A DNA stretch of 64,000 nucleotides, taken from NCBI RefSeq assembly GCF_001028665.1, contig NZ_CP011504.1:2914001-2978000 (forward strand). The letters run 5' to 3'. The notes below the pieces were generated by a model. That model ran no database searches. It saw only the letters and a list, made by a program, of their open reading frames with translations, and was not told where the DNA came from. This document shows positions 17,551 through 26,736 of this stretch, one piece after another (position 1 is the stretch's first letter; the number at the start of each line of letters is the position of its first letter). The DNA comes from Burkholderia pyrrocinia. GTDB lineage: Bacteria; Pseudomonadota; Gammaproteobacteria; Burkholderiales; Burkholderiaceae. The position numbers were made by a program, and so were the translations under genes.

Positions 17551-18564
17551 CTAGCCGCGCACCGGGCCGTCGGTATCGCCGGCTTCGATTACCGGCGCCT
17601 CGAGCCGATGCTCGCGAGCGCCGTCGTCCAGCCGCTTCAGCATCAACTCCGCCAACGCACGCCCCGACGCATGCCCGGTCGGCTGCATGACCGCCGTCAC
17701 GCGATGCGGATGCGCGAGGTCCGGCGGCACGCCGTCATAGACGATCAGCGACACGTCCTGCCCCAGGCGCAGCCCGCTGTCCGCGAGCGCCCGAAACGCG
17801 CCGCCGCCCGCGATGTTGTTGTCGACCAGCAGCGCCGTCGGCCGCCCGGCGTGCGCAAGCAGCGCCCGCGCGGCCTGCAGCCCGCCGTCGTGCGTAAACG
17901 CGCACTCGACGAGCAGCGCCGGATCCGGCTCGATACCGGCTTCGTGCAATGCCGACAGATAGCCTGCGCGACGCTGCGCGGCGAAATTCAGCGCCAGCGG
18001 CGCGCTGATCATTGCGATCCGCCGGTGCCCGAAACCGATCAGCCGGCGGACGGCATCGCGCGCGCCCGCCTCGTTGTCGAAATCGAACCACGCATACGGC
18101 TCGGCCGCTTGCGTGCGGCCGTACGCGACGTACGGAAACGCGCTCGACTGCAGGTACGCAATGCGCGGATCGTCGACGAGCGTGCGTGCGACGATCAGCC
18201 CGTCGACGAGCTTGCCGTCGACGATCCGCCGATAGGTGTCCAGTTCCGCATTCGGTCGCGCAGACGCGATGATGAAATCGAGATTGCGCTCGGCCAGCCG
18301 CTCGGTGATGCCCGCGACGACCTCGCCGAAACGCGGATCGCCGAGATCGCCCGCGCCGAACGGATAGACGATCCCGATCACGTCCGCCCGCCCGGTCGCG
18401 AGCCGGCGCGCGGTCGGGTCCGCCACATAGCCCATTTCCCGTGCAGCCTTCGCCACGCGTTCGCGCGTCGCTTCGCTGACGTCGTCGTAACCGTTCAACG
18501 CGCGGCTGACCGTCGTCCGCGACAGCCCGAGCGCATCCGACAGCGCCTTCAGATTCACCTTCAC
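17551..18564 (-). CDS. LacI family transcriptional regulator
   Basis: About 337 residues. The N-terminal helix-turn-helix and hinge are clear (LKALSDALGLSRTTVSRALN, then DVSEATRERVAKAAREMGY), followed by a periplasmic-binding-protein-like sugar domain (VIGIVYPFGAG, DGLIVARTL, FGHRRIAMIS, RPTALLVDNN). A GTG at 18564 has AGGAG five bases before it, better than the ATG at 18579 which would add five residues. Lies upstream of and divergent from levansucrase; two palindromic LacI-type operators lie in the shared promoter region, so it most likely represses the fructan genes until a sugar inducer appears. Confidence 0.92.
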   Translation of the reverse strand: MKVNLKALSDALGLSRTTVSRALNGYDDVSEATRERVAKAAREMGYVADPTARRLATGRADVIGIVYPFGAGDLGDPRFGEVVAGITERLAERNLDFIIASARPNAELDTYRRIVDGKLVDGLIVARTLVDDPRIAYLQSSAFPYVAYGRTQAAEPYAWFDFDNEAGARDAVRRLIGFGHRRIAMISAPLALNFAAQRRAGYLSALHEAGIEPDPALLVECAFTHDGGLQAARALLAHAGRPTALLVDNNIAGGGAFRALADSGLRLGQDVSLIVYDGVPPDLAHPHRVTAVMQPTGHASGRALAELMLKRLDDGAREHRLEAPVIEAGDTDGPVRG

Positions 18565-18692
18565 CGTCGCTCCTCGCATTCGCTTGTCCGCCCGGCCGCC
18601 CGGATGCCCGTACGCCGGATGCCCGTACGCTTCAATCGGGTAATTATTTCCATTTGGTAAGCATTACCGTCAAATAAATATCTTTTGCGTCC

Positions 18693-18704
18693 CAAACCGG
18701 TTTG
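18693..18704. promoter_or_regulatory. LacI-type operator O1 of the levansucrase promoter
   Basis: Perfect palindrome CAAACCGGTTTG with the central CG typical of LacI/GalR operators, about 90 bp before the levansucrase start. Confidence 0.8.
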
Positions 18705-18714
18705 AAATACTATC

Positions 18715-18726
18715 CAAACCGGTTTG
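18715..18726. promoter_or_regulatory. LacI-type operator O2 of the levansucrase promoter
   Basis: Second identical palindrome, extended to CCAAACCGGTTTGG. Its centre is 22 bp from that of O1, two helical turns, so two dimers would bind on the same face of the DNA. Confidence 0.8.
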
Positions 18727-18782
18727 GACATCGATGCCACCTTCAGCCGTTCCCTTTCACCGTCAACTGAAATAACGTCGAG

Positions 18783-20369
18783 ATGACACACTTTCCTTTT
18801 TGCCGCACGACTGCGGCCAAACGTTTGCTGTTCGCTGGCGCGGCACTGGCCGCCTTCGCGTCCGCGTCGTCCGTTACGCACGCGCAGAGCGCCGGCGCCC
18901 CTGTGCCCACGCCGCATACGCAGCAGGCCTACGATCCCGAAGGCAACTTCACGATGCGCTGGACCCGCGCGGACATCCGCCAGATCGTCGCGCAGTCGCA
19001 CACCGCCGGCGCCGACAGGAACTCGCTGCCGCAAGCGCTGACGATGCCGGACATCCCGCAGGATTTCCCGCTGATCAACTCGAACGTATGGGTCTGGGAT
19101 ACCTGGCCGCTGGCCGACCTGCGCGCGAACCAGCTCAGCTACAAGGGCTGGGAGGTGATCTTCTCGCTCACCGCCGATCCGCACGCGGGTTACACGTTCG
19201 ATGACCGCCACGTTCACGCGCGCATCGGCTTCTTCTACCGCCGCGCGGGCATCCCCGCGTCGCAGCGCCCCGCGAACGGCGGCTGGACCTGGGGCGGCCA
19301 CCTGTTCCCGGACGGCGCGAGCGCCAAGGTGTTCGGCACCGCGCCGATGACCAACAACGCCGAATGGTCGGGCTCCGCGCGCCTCACGCACGGCGACAAG
19401 GTCAGCCTCTACTACACCGCGACGTCGTTCAACCGCTCGGCGCCCGGCGGTGCCGACATCACGCCGCCGCAGGCGATCATCACGCGCGCCGACGGCCACA
19501 TCCATGCCGACGACAAGCACGTGTGGTTCAACGGCTTCGACGATCACAAGGCGCTGCTGCAGCCGGACGGCAACTACTACCAGACCGGCCAGCAGAATAC
19601 CTACTTCTCGTTCCGCGATCCGTTCGTGTTCACCGATCCCGCGCACCCGGGCAAGACCTACATGGTGTTCGAAGGCAATACGGGCGGCCAGCGCGGCGCA
19701 CGCACCTGCACCGAGGCCGATCTCGGCTACGCGCCGAACGATCCGTACAAGGAAGATCTCAACGCGGTGATGAATTCGGGCGCAGTGTATCAAAAGGCCA
19801 ATGTCGGCCTCGCCGTCGCGACGAACCCGCAGTTGACCGAATGGAAGTTCCTGCCGCCGATCCTGTCGGCGAACTGCGTCGACGACCAGACCGAGCGCCC
19901 GCAGATCTACCTGAAGGACGGCAAGTACTACCTGTTCACGATCAGCCACCGGACGACGATGGCCGCGGGCGTCGACGGGCCGGACGGCGTGTACGGCTTC
20001 GTCGGCAACGGCATCCGCAGCGACTTCCAGCCGCTGAACGGCGGCAGCGGCCTCGTGCTCGGCAACCCGACCGACTTCTCCGCACCGGCCGGCGCACCGT
20101 ATTCGCAGGATCCGAACCAGAACCCGCGCGAATTCCAGTCGTATTCGCATTACGTGATGCCGGGCGGGCTCGTCGAGTCGTTCATCGATGCGATCGGCGC
20201 GCGTCGCGGCGGCACGCTCGCGCCGACGGTGAAGGTCAACATCAACGGCACGTCGACGGCGGTCGACCGCGCATACGGACGCGGCGGACTCGGCGGTTAC
20301 GGCGACATCCCGGCGAACCTGCCCGCGACGGGCGCCGGCCACAACGACGGCCCGGGTACTCGCCCGTAA
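18783..20369 (+). CDS. sacB: Levansucrase, glycoside hydrolase family 68
   Basis: A 528-residue secreted fructosyltransferase that splits sucrose and polymerises fructose to levan. The signal peptide ends near THAQS (residue 32-36). The nucleophile is Asp 106 in VWVWDTWPL, the transition-state stabiliser Asp 279 in FSFRDPFVF, and the acid/base Glu 371 in QTERPQIYL: the complete GH68 triad. Length and motif spacing fit Gram-negative levansucrases. Preceded by LacI operators and followed by a terminator hairpin, then a levanase gene on the same strand, giving synthesis and recycling of levan in one locus. Confidence 0.96.
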   Translation: MTHFPFCRTTAAKRLLFAGAALAAFASASSVTHAQSAGAPVPTPHTQQAYDPEGNFTMRWTRADIRQIVAQSHTAGADRNSLPQALTMPDIPQDFPLINSNVWVWDTWPLADLRANQLSYKGWEVIFSLTADPHAGYTFDDRHVHARIGFFYRRAGIPASQRPANGGWTWGGHLFPDGASAKVFGTAPMTNNAEWSGSARLTHGDKVSLYYTATSFNRSAPGGADITPPQAIITRADGHIHADDKHVWFNGFDDHKALLQPDGNYYQTGQQNTYFSFRDPFVFTDPAHPGKTYMVFEGNTGGQRGARTCTEADLGYAPNDPYKEDLNAVMNSGAVYQKANVGLAVATNPQLTEWKFLPPILSANCVDDQTERPQIYLKDGKYYLFTISHRTTMAAGVDGPDGVYGFVGNGIRSDFQPLNGGSGLVLGNPTDFSAPAGAPYSQDPNQNPREFQSYSHYVMPGGLVESFIDAIGARRGGTLAPTVKVNINGTSTAVDRAYGRGGLGGYGDIPANLPATGAGHNDGPGTRP

Positions 20370-20400
20370 CGGCCGCGGCGGGCACCGCCCGCAGGCAGTG

Positions 20401-20443
20401 AGGCGGCGCACATCGCGCGTGTCGCGTGCGCGCCGCCTTTTTT
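20401..20443 (+). terminator. Rho-independent terminator between levansucrase and levanase
   Basis: GC-rich hairpin with arms GGCGGCGCAC and GTGCGCGCCGCC (small bulge), followed by six T residues. It may end or attenuate transcription between the two fructan genes. Confidence 0.8.
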
Positions 20444-20525
20444 CTTCCGCAATTCGCGCGTGCCGCCGTCACAAGCGGCATGCGCCCTCCTTTCCCGCTT
20501 CGCGCGACGGAGCACGGAACCCCGT

Positions 20526-22163
20526 ATGAGATCGACGTTTTTCCGCTTTTCCTTCCGGATCGCCCGGCTGCTGCTCGGCTGCGTGGCCTGCACGCATGTC
20601 GCCGCCGCGACCTGCGGCACATCGCCCGAAAACGGCACGCCGCAATGGCGCCCCGCGCTGCATTACACGCCGCAGCGCAACTGGATGAACGATCCGAACG
20701 GGCTCGTCTACGACAACGGTCGCTACCACCTGTTTTATCAGTACAACCCGGTCGGCAACGACTGGGGCAACATGTCCTGGGGCCATGCGACCAGCACCGA
20801 TCTCGTTCACTGGCGCGAGCATCCGGTCGCGATGCGCGCGAACGCCACCGAGGAAATCTTTTCCGGCTCGATCGTCGCCGATACGCGCAACACGTCGGGC
20901 CTCGGGTCGCCCGGGCAAGCGCCGCTGGTCGCGCTCTACACGAGCGTCTACAAGGACGGCTCGGGGCACGTGCCCGGCACGCAGGCGCAGTCGCTCGCTT
21001 ACAGCGTCGACCACGGCGCGACGTGGCAACCCTACGCGCACAACCCCGTGCTCACGCTCGATCCCGAATCGAAGCAGTTCCGCGACCCGAAGGTGTCGTG
21101 GTACGCGCCGGGACGCTACTGGCTGATGACGACGGTCGTCGCCGATGCGCACGTCGTGAAGCTCTATCGTTCCGACGACCTGATCCACTGGTCGTTCCTG
21201 AGCGACTTCACGTTACCGGACGTGCCGCACGCAGGCGCACTGTGGGAGATGCCCGACCTTGTGCCGCTGCCGCTCGACGGCGATCCTCGACACATCAAGT
21301 GGGTGATGATCGTCAATGTGAATCCGTGGTCGGTCGCGGGCGGCTCGGGCGCGATGTATTTCGTCGGCGACTTCGACGGCCGCACGTTCACGCCCGATCG
21401 GGTCGCGCCGGCCGGCTCCGATCCGGCCCGATTCCGCTGGGTCGATCACGGCGCCGACTTTTATGCCGCGGGCACCTTCGCGGGCGCGCCCGGCACTCGA
21501 CCGGTCGCGATTGCGTGGATGAGCAACTGGGATTACGCCGCGAAAGTGCCGACGACGCCGTGGCGCGGCGCGACGACCCTGCCGCGCGAGCTGGCGCTGA
21601 AGACGATCGACGGCGAACCCCGGCTCGTCGCCGCGCCGGCCGCCGCGTTCGACGCGTGGGCGGACGGCCGGCCCGCCGTGCATGAAGGCGAGCTCGCCGT
21701 CGAGTCCGCCACGCGCGAGCTGTCGGCCGCGACGCGCGGCGTCGTTCAACGCATCACCGTGACGATCGCCCCGCAGCGCGCGGCGCGCGCGGGCCTGATC
21801 GTCCGGCGCTCGGCGGACGGCACGACCGGCACCCGGATCGTGTACGACACGGCGAAACGCACGCTGACGCTCGACCGCTCGTTGTCCGGCGAAGCGAATT
21901 TCGCCGGCACGTTCAGCCGCGAGCACATCGTCGACCTGCCGCTCGAACACGGGCAACTGCGGCTCGAAATCGTCATCGATCGCGGGTCGGTCGAAGTGTT
22001 TGCGAACGGCGGTCGCGTCACGCTCACCGACCTGGTCTTTCCGCCGCTCGACGCTGACCGCGTCGCCGTGTTTGCCGAGCACGGCCGCGCGACGTTCTCG
22101 GGGCTCACGGTGACGCAACTCGAAGCCGGCGGCGATACGCGTAGCGCCTGTACGGCGCGGTAG
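20526..22163 (+). CDS. Secreted fructan beta-fructosidase/levanase, glycoside hydrolase family 32
   Basis: A 545-residue exported hydrolase releasing fructose from levan, inulin or sucrose. N-terminal signal sequence (RIARLLLGCVACTHVAAA; either Sec-cleaved or, less likely, lipidated at LLGC). The GH32 nucleophile is Asp 56 in NWMNDPNGL, the RDP motif is FRDPKVSWY, and the acid/base Glu lies in LWEMPDL where most relatives have WECP. The C-terminal 150 residues form the usual beta-sandwich (DRGSVEVFANGG). Start chosen at ATG 20526, directly before the signal sequence. Follows levansucrase by 156 bp. Confidence 0.93.
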   Translation: MRSTFFRFSFRIARLLLGCVACTHVAAATCGTSPENGTPQWRPALHYTPQRNWMNDPNGLVYDNGRYHLFYQYNPVGNDWGNMSWGHATSTDLVHWREHPVAMRANATEEIFSGSIVADTRNTSGLGSPGQAPLVALYTSVYKDGSGHVPGTQAQSLAYSVDHGATWQPYAHNPVLTLDPESKQFRDPKVSWYAPGRYWLMTTVVADAHVVKLYRSDDLIHWSFLSDFTLPDVPHAGALWEMPDLVPLPLDGDPRHIKWVMIVNVNPWSVAGGSGAMYFVGDFDGRTFTPDRVAPAGSDPARFRWVDHGADFYAAGTFAGAPGTRPVAIAWMSNWDYAAKVPTTPWRGATTLPRELALKTIDGEPRLVAAPAAAFDAWADGRPAVHEGELAVESATRELSAATRGVVQRITVTIAPQRAARAGLIVRRSADGTTGTRIVYDTAKRTLTLDRSLSGEANFAGTFSREHIVDLPLEHGQLRLEIVIDRGSVEVFANGGRVTLTDLVFPPLDADRVAVFAEHGRATFSGLTVTQLEAGGDTRSACTAR

Positions 22164-22210
22164 GTGCGGTAGGCGCGGTTCGCGAGCGTCGCCCCCTTCG
22201 CGCATGTGAC

Positions 22211-22253
22211 GGGGACCGTCCGCCCGGCGTTGCGTCGGTCGGTTGCGGTCCCC
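22211..22253. terminator. Hairpin between convergent genes, possible terminator
   Basis: Eight-base arms GGGGACCG and CGGTCCCC with a 27-base loop, in the 104-bp gap between the convergent levanase and SDR genes. No T run follows on either strand, so it could be a factor-dependent stop or merely a stable stem. Confidence 0.4.
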
Positions 22254-22267
22254 GCCTGTGTCGCGGC

Positions 22268-23017
22268 TCAGAGCAATCCCATCCCGCCCGACGCGATGAT
22301 CTCCGCGCCGACGATGAACGCGGATTCCGCCGCGCTCAGGTGCAGCACCGTCGACGCGATTTCGTCCGGCGTGCCGAACCGGCCGACCGGGACGAGGCCC
22401 TTGATCTTCTCGGCCGTCTCGTCGAGCGTCGCCGCATCGAGCCCGAGCTTGCCGTACAGCGGCGTCTGAACCGGCCCCGGGCTCACGACGTTCACGCGCA
22501 CGCCGTGCGGCAGCAGTTCCGTCGACAGCGTCTTCGCGAACGAATTGACGGCCGCCTTGCTCGCCGCGTACACCGACGAGCCGGGCATCCCGATATGCGC
22601 GTTGATCGAGCCGTTGATCACGATCGAAGCGCCGCGGTTCAGCAGCGGGACCAGCGACTGGATCTGGAAATACGCGCCCTTCACGTTGGTGTTGAACACG
22701 AGGTCCCACATGGCCTCGTCGCTGTCCGCGAACGGCGCGAGTTTCGCGACGCCCGCGTTGATGAACACGGCGTCGAGCCGTGCGCCCGCGGCGGCGATCG
22801 CGTCCGCCAGTGCGCGGGCCGACGCGACGCTGCCGGCCTCGTTGCGGATCGCGAGCGCGCCTGCGCCGAGCGTTTGCCGCGCGGCTTCCAGCGTCTGCGC
22901 GTCGCGTCCGGTGATGATGACCCGCGCGCCTTCGGCCGCGAATGCCTTGGCGGCCGCCAGGCCGATGCCGCTGTTGCCGCCCGTGACGAGGACCGTTTTT
23001 CCTTCGAAGCGTTGCAT
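22268..23017 (-). CDS. SDR family oxidoreductase
   Basis: A 249-residue classical short-chain dehydrogenase. TGGNSGIG is the cofactor motif, FINAGVAKLAP the NAG motif, the catalytic Ser is in IVINGSINAH and the Tyr-Lys in VYAASKAA. The end GAEIIASGGMGLL is typical. AGGAG lies before the ATG at 23017. Downstream of, and on the same strand as, a LysR regulator (gap 139 bp). Substrate not known. Confidence 0.9.
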   Translation of the reverse strand: MQRFEGKTVLVTGGNSGIGLAAAKAFAAEGARVIITGRDAQTLEAARQTLGAGALAIRNEAGSVASARALADAIAAAGARLDAVFINAGVAKLAPFADSDEAMWDLVFNTNVKGAYFQIQSLVPLLNRGASIVINGSINAHIGMPGSSVYAASKAAVNSFAKTLSTELLPHGVRVNVVSPGPVQTPLYGKLGLDAATLDETAEKIKGLVPVGRFGTPDEIASTVLHLSAAESAFIVGAEIIASGGMGLL

Positions 23018-23156
23018 GATGTTCTCCTGTGAACCGGTGAGTTGACCGTGAACACAGGATGCGCTCGGCGCCCGGACATGCCGTACGACGGGGGCGACGA
23101 ACATGTTCGAAATCGTCGAACATGTTTGATTGGGCGCTCCGTCGTCGTTTTCCGTC

Positions 23157-24074
23157 TCAGCCAGTCACGTCGATCCCGTCGAGCAGGCGCTGCGCGAGTC
23201 TGGGTTCGCGCAGTTGCTCCAGCCACCATTGCAGCGCGCGGCCGTCGCGGTCGCCGTGCCACGCGACATACAGCACGTTCGGTTCGCGCGGGTTGGCCGT
23301 CTGTTTCTCGACGAGTTCGCCGCGCGCCAGCAGCGACGCCACCCGCCGGCGCGGCACCCAGCCGACGCCGAGCGCGTCGCGCTGCGCGAGGATCTTCGCG
23401 CGCATCGACGGCACCGCGAGCACGGCCTGTCCGCCGAGCAGGCCATACGCGCGGCCGGCCGCGCGCCGCGACGAATCGGCGACGACGACCGCGCGATGCG
23501 CGCCGATCGCGTCACGCGTCAGCGCGTCGCTCGCGGCGGCCAGCGGATGGCGCGGCGACACCGCGAACACCCACTCCATCGCGCCCAGCTCGAACCATTT
23601 GAAACCCGGAATCGCCGGCGGCTCGTTGGTCGCGCCGACGACCAGATCCGCGCGACCGTCGCGCAGCGCTTCCCAGGTGCCGCCGAGCACCTCGTGCGTG
23701 AAGCGCAGCGACACGCCCGAATCGAGCGCGTCGAACGCGCGGACGACCGGCAGCAGCGTATCGAACTCCAGCACCTCGTCGCTGACGATCCACAGCCGGT
23801 CCTCCCAGCCGCTCGCGACCTGCCGCACGCGCTGCGTCAGCCGCGCGACGTCCAGCGCCAGCCGCGACGCTTCGTCGGCCAGCAATTGTCCGGCCGGCGT
23901 GAACTGCAGCCGGTAGCCGCGCCGGTCGAACAGCAGCGCGTCGAAACGCGTTTCGAGCTGGCGCGCGGCGTGCGACACGGTCGACGGCGCCTTGCCGAGC
24001 CGCGCGGCGGCGCGCGACAGGCTGCCGGTCGCGCGGATCGCGTCGAGCAGCGCAAGTTCGTCTTCGGACAGCAT
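23157..24074 (-). CDS. LysR family transcriptional regulator
   Basis: A 305-residue LysR-type regulator: N-terminal winged helix (ELALLDAIRATGSLSRAAARLGKAPSTVSHAARQLE is cut into the standard helix-turn-helix with SRAAARLGKAPSTVSHAA), linker helix, then the substrate-binding domain (DEVLEFDTLLPVVRAF, LVVGATNEPP, GAMEWVFAVSPRHPLA). ATG at 24074 places the motif at the right distance from the start. It is divergent from the MocR gene at 24290, with the SDR gene just downstream as a likely target. Confidence 0.9.
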   Translation of the reverse strand: MLSEDELALLDAIRATGSLSRAAARLGKAPSTVSHAARQLETRFDALLFDRRGYRLQFTPAGQLLADEASRLALDVARLTQRVRQVASGWEDRLWIVSDEVLEFDTLLPVVRAFDALDSGVSLRFTHEVLGGTWEALRDGRADLVVGATNEPPAIPGFKWFELGAMEWVFAVSPRHPLAAASDALTRDAIGAHRAVVVADSSRRAAGRAYGLLGGQAVLAVPSMRAKILAQRDALGVGWVPRRRVASLLARGELVEKQTANPREPNVLYVAWHGDRDGRALQWWLEQLREPRLAQRLLDGIDVTG

Positions 24075-24289
24075 GGGGTCGCTCCGGTGTGGGGTTGGTC
24101 TGGGGTGGTCGTGGCTCCCGTGGATCGTAAGGCAGTGGCGGTCGGCGGTCCAATCGGACAGCATTCGATGCGGCGAATGGGCGGGCTGGTATCGAACGCA
24201 ACATCCCGCCAACCCGAATCCGCGCACCGGCGGCATACTGGCGGCACACCGATTCCGGCAAAACAGCATCAATCGAGGTAACCACTGCG

Positions 24290-25774
24290 ATGGACATCGC
24301 GATCCGCATCGAAGGCCGTCACGACCTCACCGGGCAAATCTTCCGGCAACTGCGCACCGCGATCGTCGACGGGCGCCTGGCAGGCGGCGCACGGCTGCCG
24401 TCGACGCGCGACCTCGCGAAGCAGCTCGGCGTATCGCGCAAGACGACGCTCGACGCGTTCGAGCGTCTCGTCGCCGAGGGCTACCTGAATACGCGTGCGG
24501 GCGACGGCACGTTCGTCGCCGACGGCCTCGCGCGCGTGCCGCACGCCGCGGCCATGTCGGCGCCGTCGATCGTCGAGGACACGCCGCGCGTCGACGCGGT
24601 CGACGCGCGCGCGCTGTGGAACGACCTGCCCGACGCGCTCGCGATGCCCGCGCCGCAGGATGCGCCCGGCTTCGACTTCCGCGGCGGCGTGACCGACAAG
24701 ACGCTGTTCCCGTTCGACGCGTGGCGGCGCTGCCTGCACCACGCGCTGCGCCAGCAGGCGCGCGGCCCCGGCCAGTACCACGACCCGGCCGGCGACCCGC
24801 AGCTGCGCGGCGCGATCGCGCGCTACGTCGCGTTCAGCCGCGCGGTCGCGTGCAGCTGGGACGACGTGCTCGTCACGCAAGGCGCGCAACAGGCGCTCGA
24901 CCTGCTCGCGCGCGTCGTCGTGCGGCCCGGCGACGTGGTCGCGGTCGAGGATCCCGGCTATCCGCCGGCGCGCGCCGCGTTCGCGTCGCTCGGTGCGACG
25001 GTGATCGGCGTGCCGGTCGACGCGCACGGCCTCGTCACGGAACGGCTGCCCGACGAAGCGCGCCTCGTCTACGTGACGCCGTCGCACCAGTTCCCGCTCG
25101 GGATGCCGATGACGCTGGAACGGCGCATCGCGCTGCTCGAATGGGCGCAGCGCCGCCGCGCGGTGATCATCGAGGACGACTACGACGGCGAGTTCCGCTT
25201 CGAAGGCCGGCCGGTGGAATCGCTGAAGAGCCTCGACCGCACAGGCCTCGTCGCGTACGTCGGCACGTTCTCGAAGACGATCTTCCCGGAACTGCGGATC
25301 GGCTACGCGATTCCGCCGCGCGCGCTGCGCGGCGCGCTCGCCAAGGCAAAGCAGATCGTCGACTGGCACACCTGCACGCTGACGCAGGCGGCGCTCGCGC
25401 GCTTCATGCTCGAAGGCGATTTCGCGCGGCACCTGAAGCGTGTGCAGAAGCACTACGACGCGCGCCGAAAGATGCTGATCGCGCATCTGCGCGGCGAACT
25501 CGCGCCATGGTTCGACGCGATCGTGCCGACCGCCGGCATCCACCTCGCCGCGCACCTGAAGCCGGGGCTCGACGAAGCGGCGCTGGTTCGCGCCGCGCGC
25601 GAGCAGGACATCGGCCTGTACGGGATCTCGGCGTTCCACGTCGGTGTGCCGGTCCGCGCGGGGTTGCTGTTCGGCTATGGCGGGATCGACGCGCTGCGCA
25701 TCGACACGGCGCTCGCGCAACTGGCCCGGCTGCTGGATTCGGACGGTTTCGGCGCCCCGGCACTGGTTACCTGA
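24290..25774 (+). CDS. MocR/PdxR-type regulator (GntR HTH fused to aminotransferase-like domain)
   Basis: A 494-residue PLP-dependent regulator. Residues 10-80 form a GntR winged helix (GQIFRQLRTAIVDGRLAGG, STRDLAKQLGVSRKTTLDAF), followed after a linker by a fold-type I aminotransferase domain (about 125-490) with the PLP-binding Asp region IIEDDYDGEFR and Lys in GTFSKTIFPELRIG. Such proteins sense PLP or amino compounds rather than catalyse. The next two genes on the same strand (AhpD-like and cupin) are the likely targets; an inverted repeat lies between. Confidence 0.93.
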   Translation: MDIAIRIEGRHDLTGQIFRQLRTAIVDGRLAGGARLPSTRDLAKQLGVSRKTTLDAFERLVAEGYLNTRAGDGTFVADGLARVPHAAAMSAPSIVEDTPRVDAVDARALWNDLPDALAMPAPQDAPGFDFRGGVTDKTLFPFDAWRRCLHHALRQQARGPGQYHDPAGDPQLRGAIARYVAFSRAVACSWDDVLVTQGAQQALDLLARVVVRPGDVVAVEDPGYPPARAAFASLGATVIGVPVDAHGLVTERLPDEARLVYVTPSHQFPLGMPMTLERRIALLEWAQRRRAVIIEDDYDGEFRFEGRPVESLKSLDRTGLVAYVGTFSKTIFPELRIGYAIPPRALRGALAKAKQIVDWHTCTLTQAALARFMLEGDFARHLKRVQKHYDARRKMLIAHLRGELAPWFDAIVPTAGIHLAAHLKPGLDEAALVRAAREQDIGLYGISAFHVGVPVRAGLLFGYGGIDALRIDTALAQLARLLDSDGFGAPALVT

Positions 25775-25785
25775 ATTTACACAGA

Positions 25786-25808
25786 ATTGGCTATTCAAGC
25801 AGGCCAAT
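25786..25808. promoter_or_regulatory. Inverted repeat, candidate MocR operator
   Basis: ATTGGC-N11-GCCAAT between the MocR gene and the AhpD-like gene, 60 bp before the latter. Position and symmetry suit an operator for the adjacent regulator; not proven. Confidence 0.45.
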
Positions 25809-25868
25809 CGGAGTCTTAAAGTGGGTCCTGTCGCGCCACCGTGCGCACCAACCGAACAAGGACCTGCC

Positions 25869-26306
25869 ATGCAACAGCGCCTGAACTTCTATACCGCCAG
25901 CCCGAATGCGATCAAGGTGATGCGCAACGCCGAGGACTTCCTCGCGAAAAGCACGATCGAGAAGCCGCTCGCCGAACTCGTCCGCCTGCGCGCGTCGCAG
26001 ATCAACGGCTGCGCGTTCTGCGTCGACTTGCACACGACCGACGCGCGCAAGGGCGGCGAAACCGACCGCCGCCTCGCAACCGTGGTCACGTGGCGCGAAA
26101 CGCCGTTCTTCACCGAGCGCGAGCGCGCGGCGCTGGAATGGACCGAGGCGCTGACGCTGGTGGCAAGCAACCACGTGCCCGACGCCGTCTGGGAAGCCGT
26201 GAAGCCGCACTTCAGCGACGAGGAACTGTTCGACCTGTCGATGCTGATCGCGACCATCAACACGTGGAACCGCTTCGCGATCGCGTTCCGCAAGATGCCC
26301 GAGTAA
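25869..26306 (+). CDS. Carboxymuconolactone decarboxylase/AhpD-like alkylhydroperoxidase family protein
   Basis: A 145-residue all-helical protein. The redox/catalytic motif CAFCVDLHT gives the Cys-x-x-Cys...His of AhpD-type peroxidase-like proteins, preceded by LVRLRASQINGC, characteristic of the family. It probably reduces peroxides or related electrophiles, or serves as a partner of a redox chain. ATG at 25869 yields MQQRLNFYTASPNAIKVM; longer readings run back into the MocR gene. The cupin gene follows by 10 bp. Confidence 0.92.
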   Translation: MQQRLNFYTASPNAIKVMRNAEDFLAKSTIEKPLAELVRLRASQINGCAFCVDLHTTDARKGGETDRRLATVVTWRETPFFTERERAALEWTEALTLVASNHVPDAVWEAVKPHFSDEELFDLSMLIATINTWNRFAIAFRKMPE

Positions 26307-26316
26307 GGAGACGACG

Positions 26317-26736
26317 ATGATCCGCTCCACGCTCCATCGCGCCGCCCTGTACGCGGGGCTCGCGCTCGGCGCCGCGCTGCCGACCGCCGTCCATGCGCAC
26401 GACGCCGGCGACAACGTGCACGCGATCATGCAGCAGGCCGTGCCCGAAGCGCCCGGCAAGCTCGCCGTCGTCGCGACTGTCGACTATGCGCCCGGCCAGG
26501 CTTCCGAAGCGCACCGGCACCTCGGCTCGGTGTTCGCGGTCGTGTCGAAAGGCGAAGTGCTGTCGCAGGTCAACGGCGGCCCGTTGCATCGCTATCGCGC
26601 CGGCGAAGGCTGGTACGAGGCGCCCGGCTCGCGCCATCAGGTGTCGCGCAACGCGAGTGCGACCGAGCCAGCGCAGCTCGTCGTGTTCGGGCTGACCGGC
26701 GAACACGAGCCGCTGAAGTCGCCGATCGATCAGTGA
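26317..26736 (+). CDS. Exported cupin-domain protein
   Basis: A 139-residue protein with an N-terminal signal peptide (AALYAGLALGAALPTAVHAHD, cleavage near AHA) and a single cupin barrel. Metal-ligand-type residues are in EAHRHLG and the second motif around PGSRHQVSRN. Preceded by GGAG. Periplasmic cupins of this type often accompany AhpD-like proteins under MocR control; activity is unknown. Confidence 0.88.
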   Translation: MIRSTLHRAALYAGLALGAALPTAVHAHDAGDNVHAIMQQAVPEAPGKLAVVATVDYAPGQASEAHRHLGSVFAVVSKGEVLSQVNGGPLHRYRAGEGWYEAPGSRHQVSRNASATEPAQLVVFGLTGEHEPLKSPIDQ

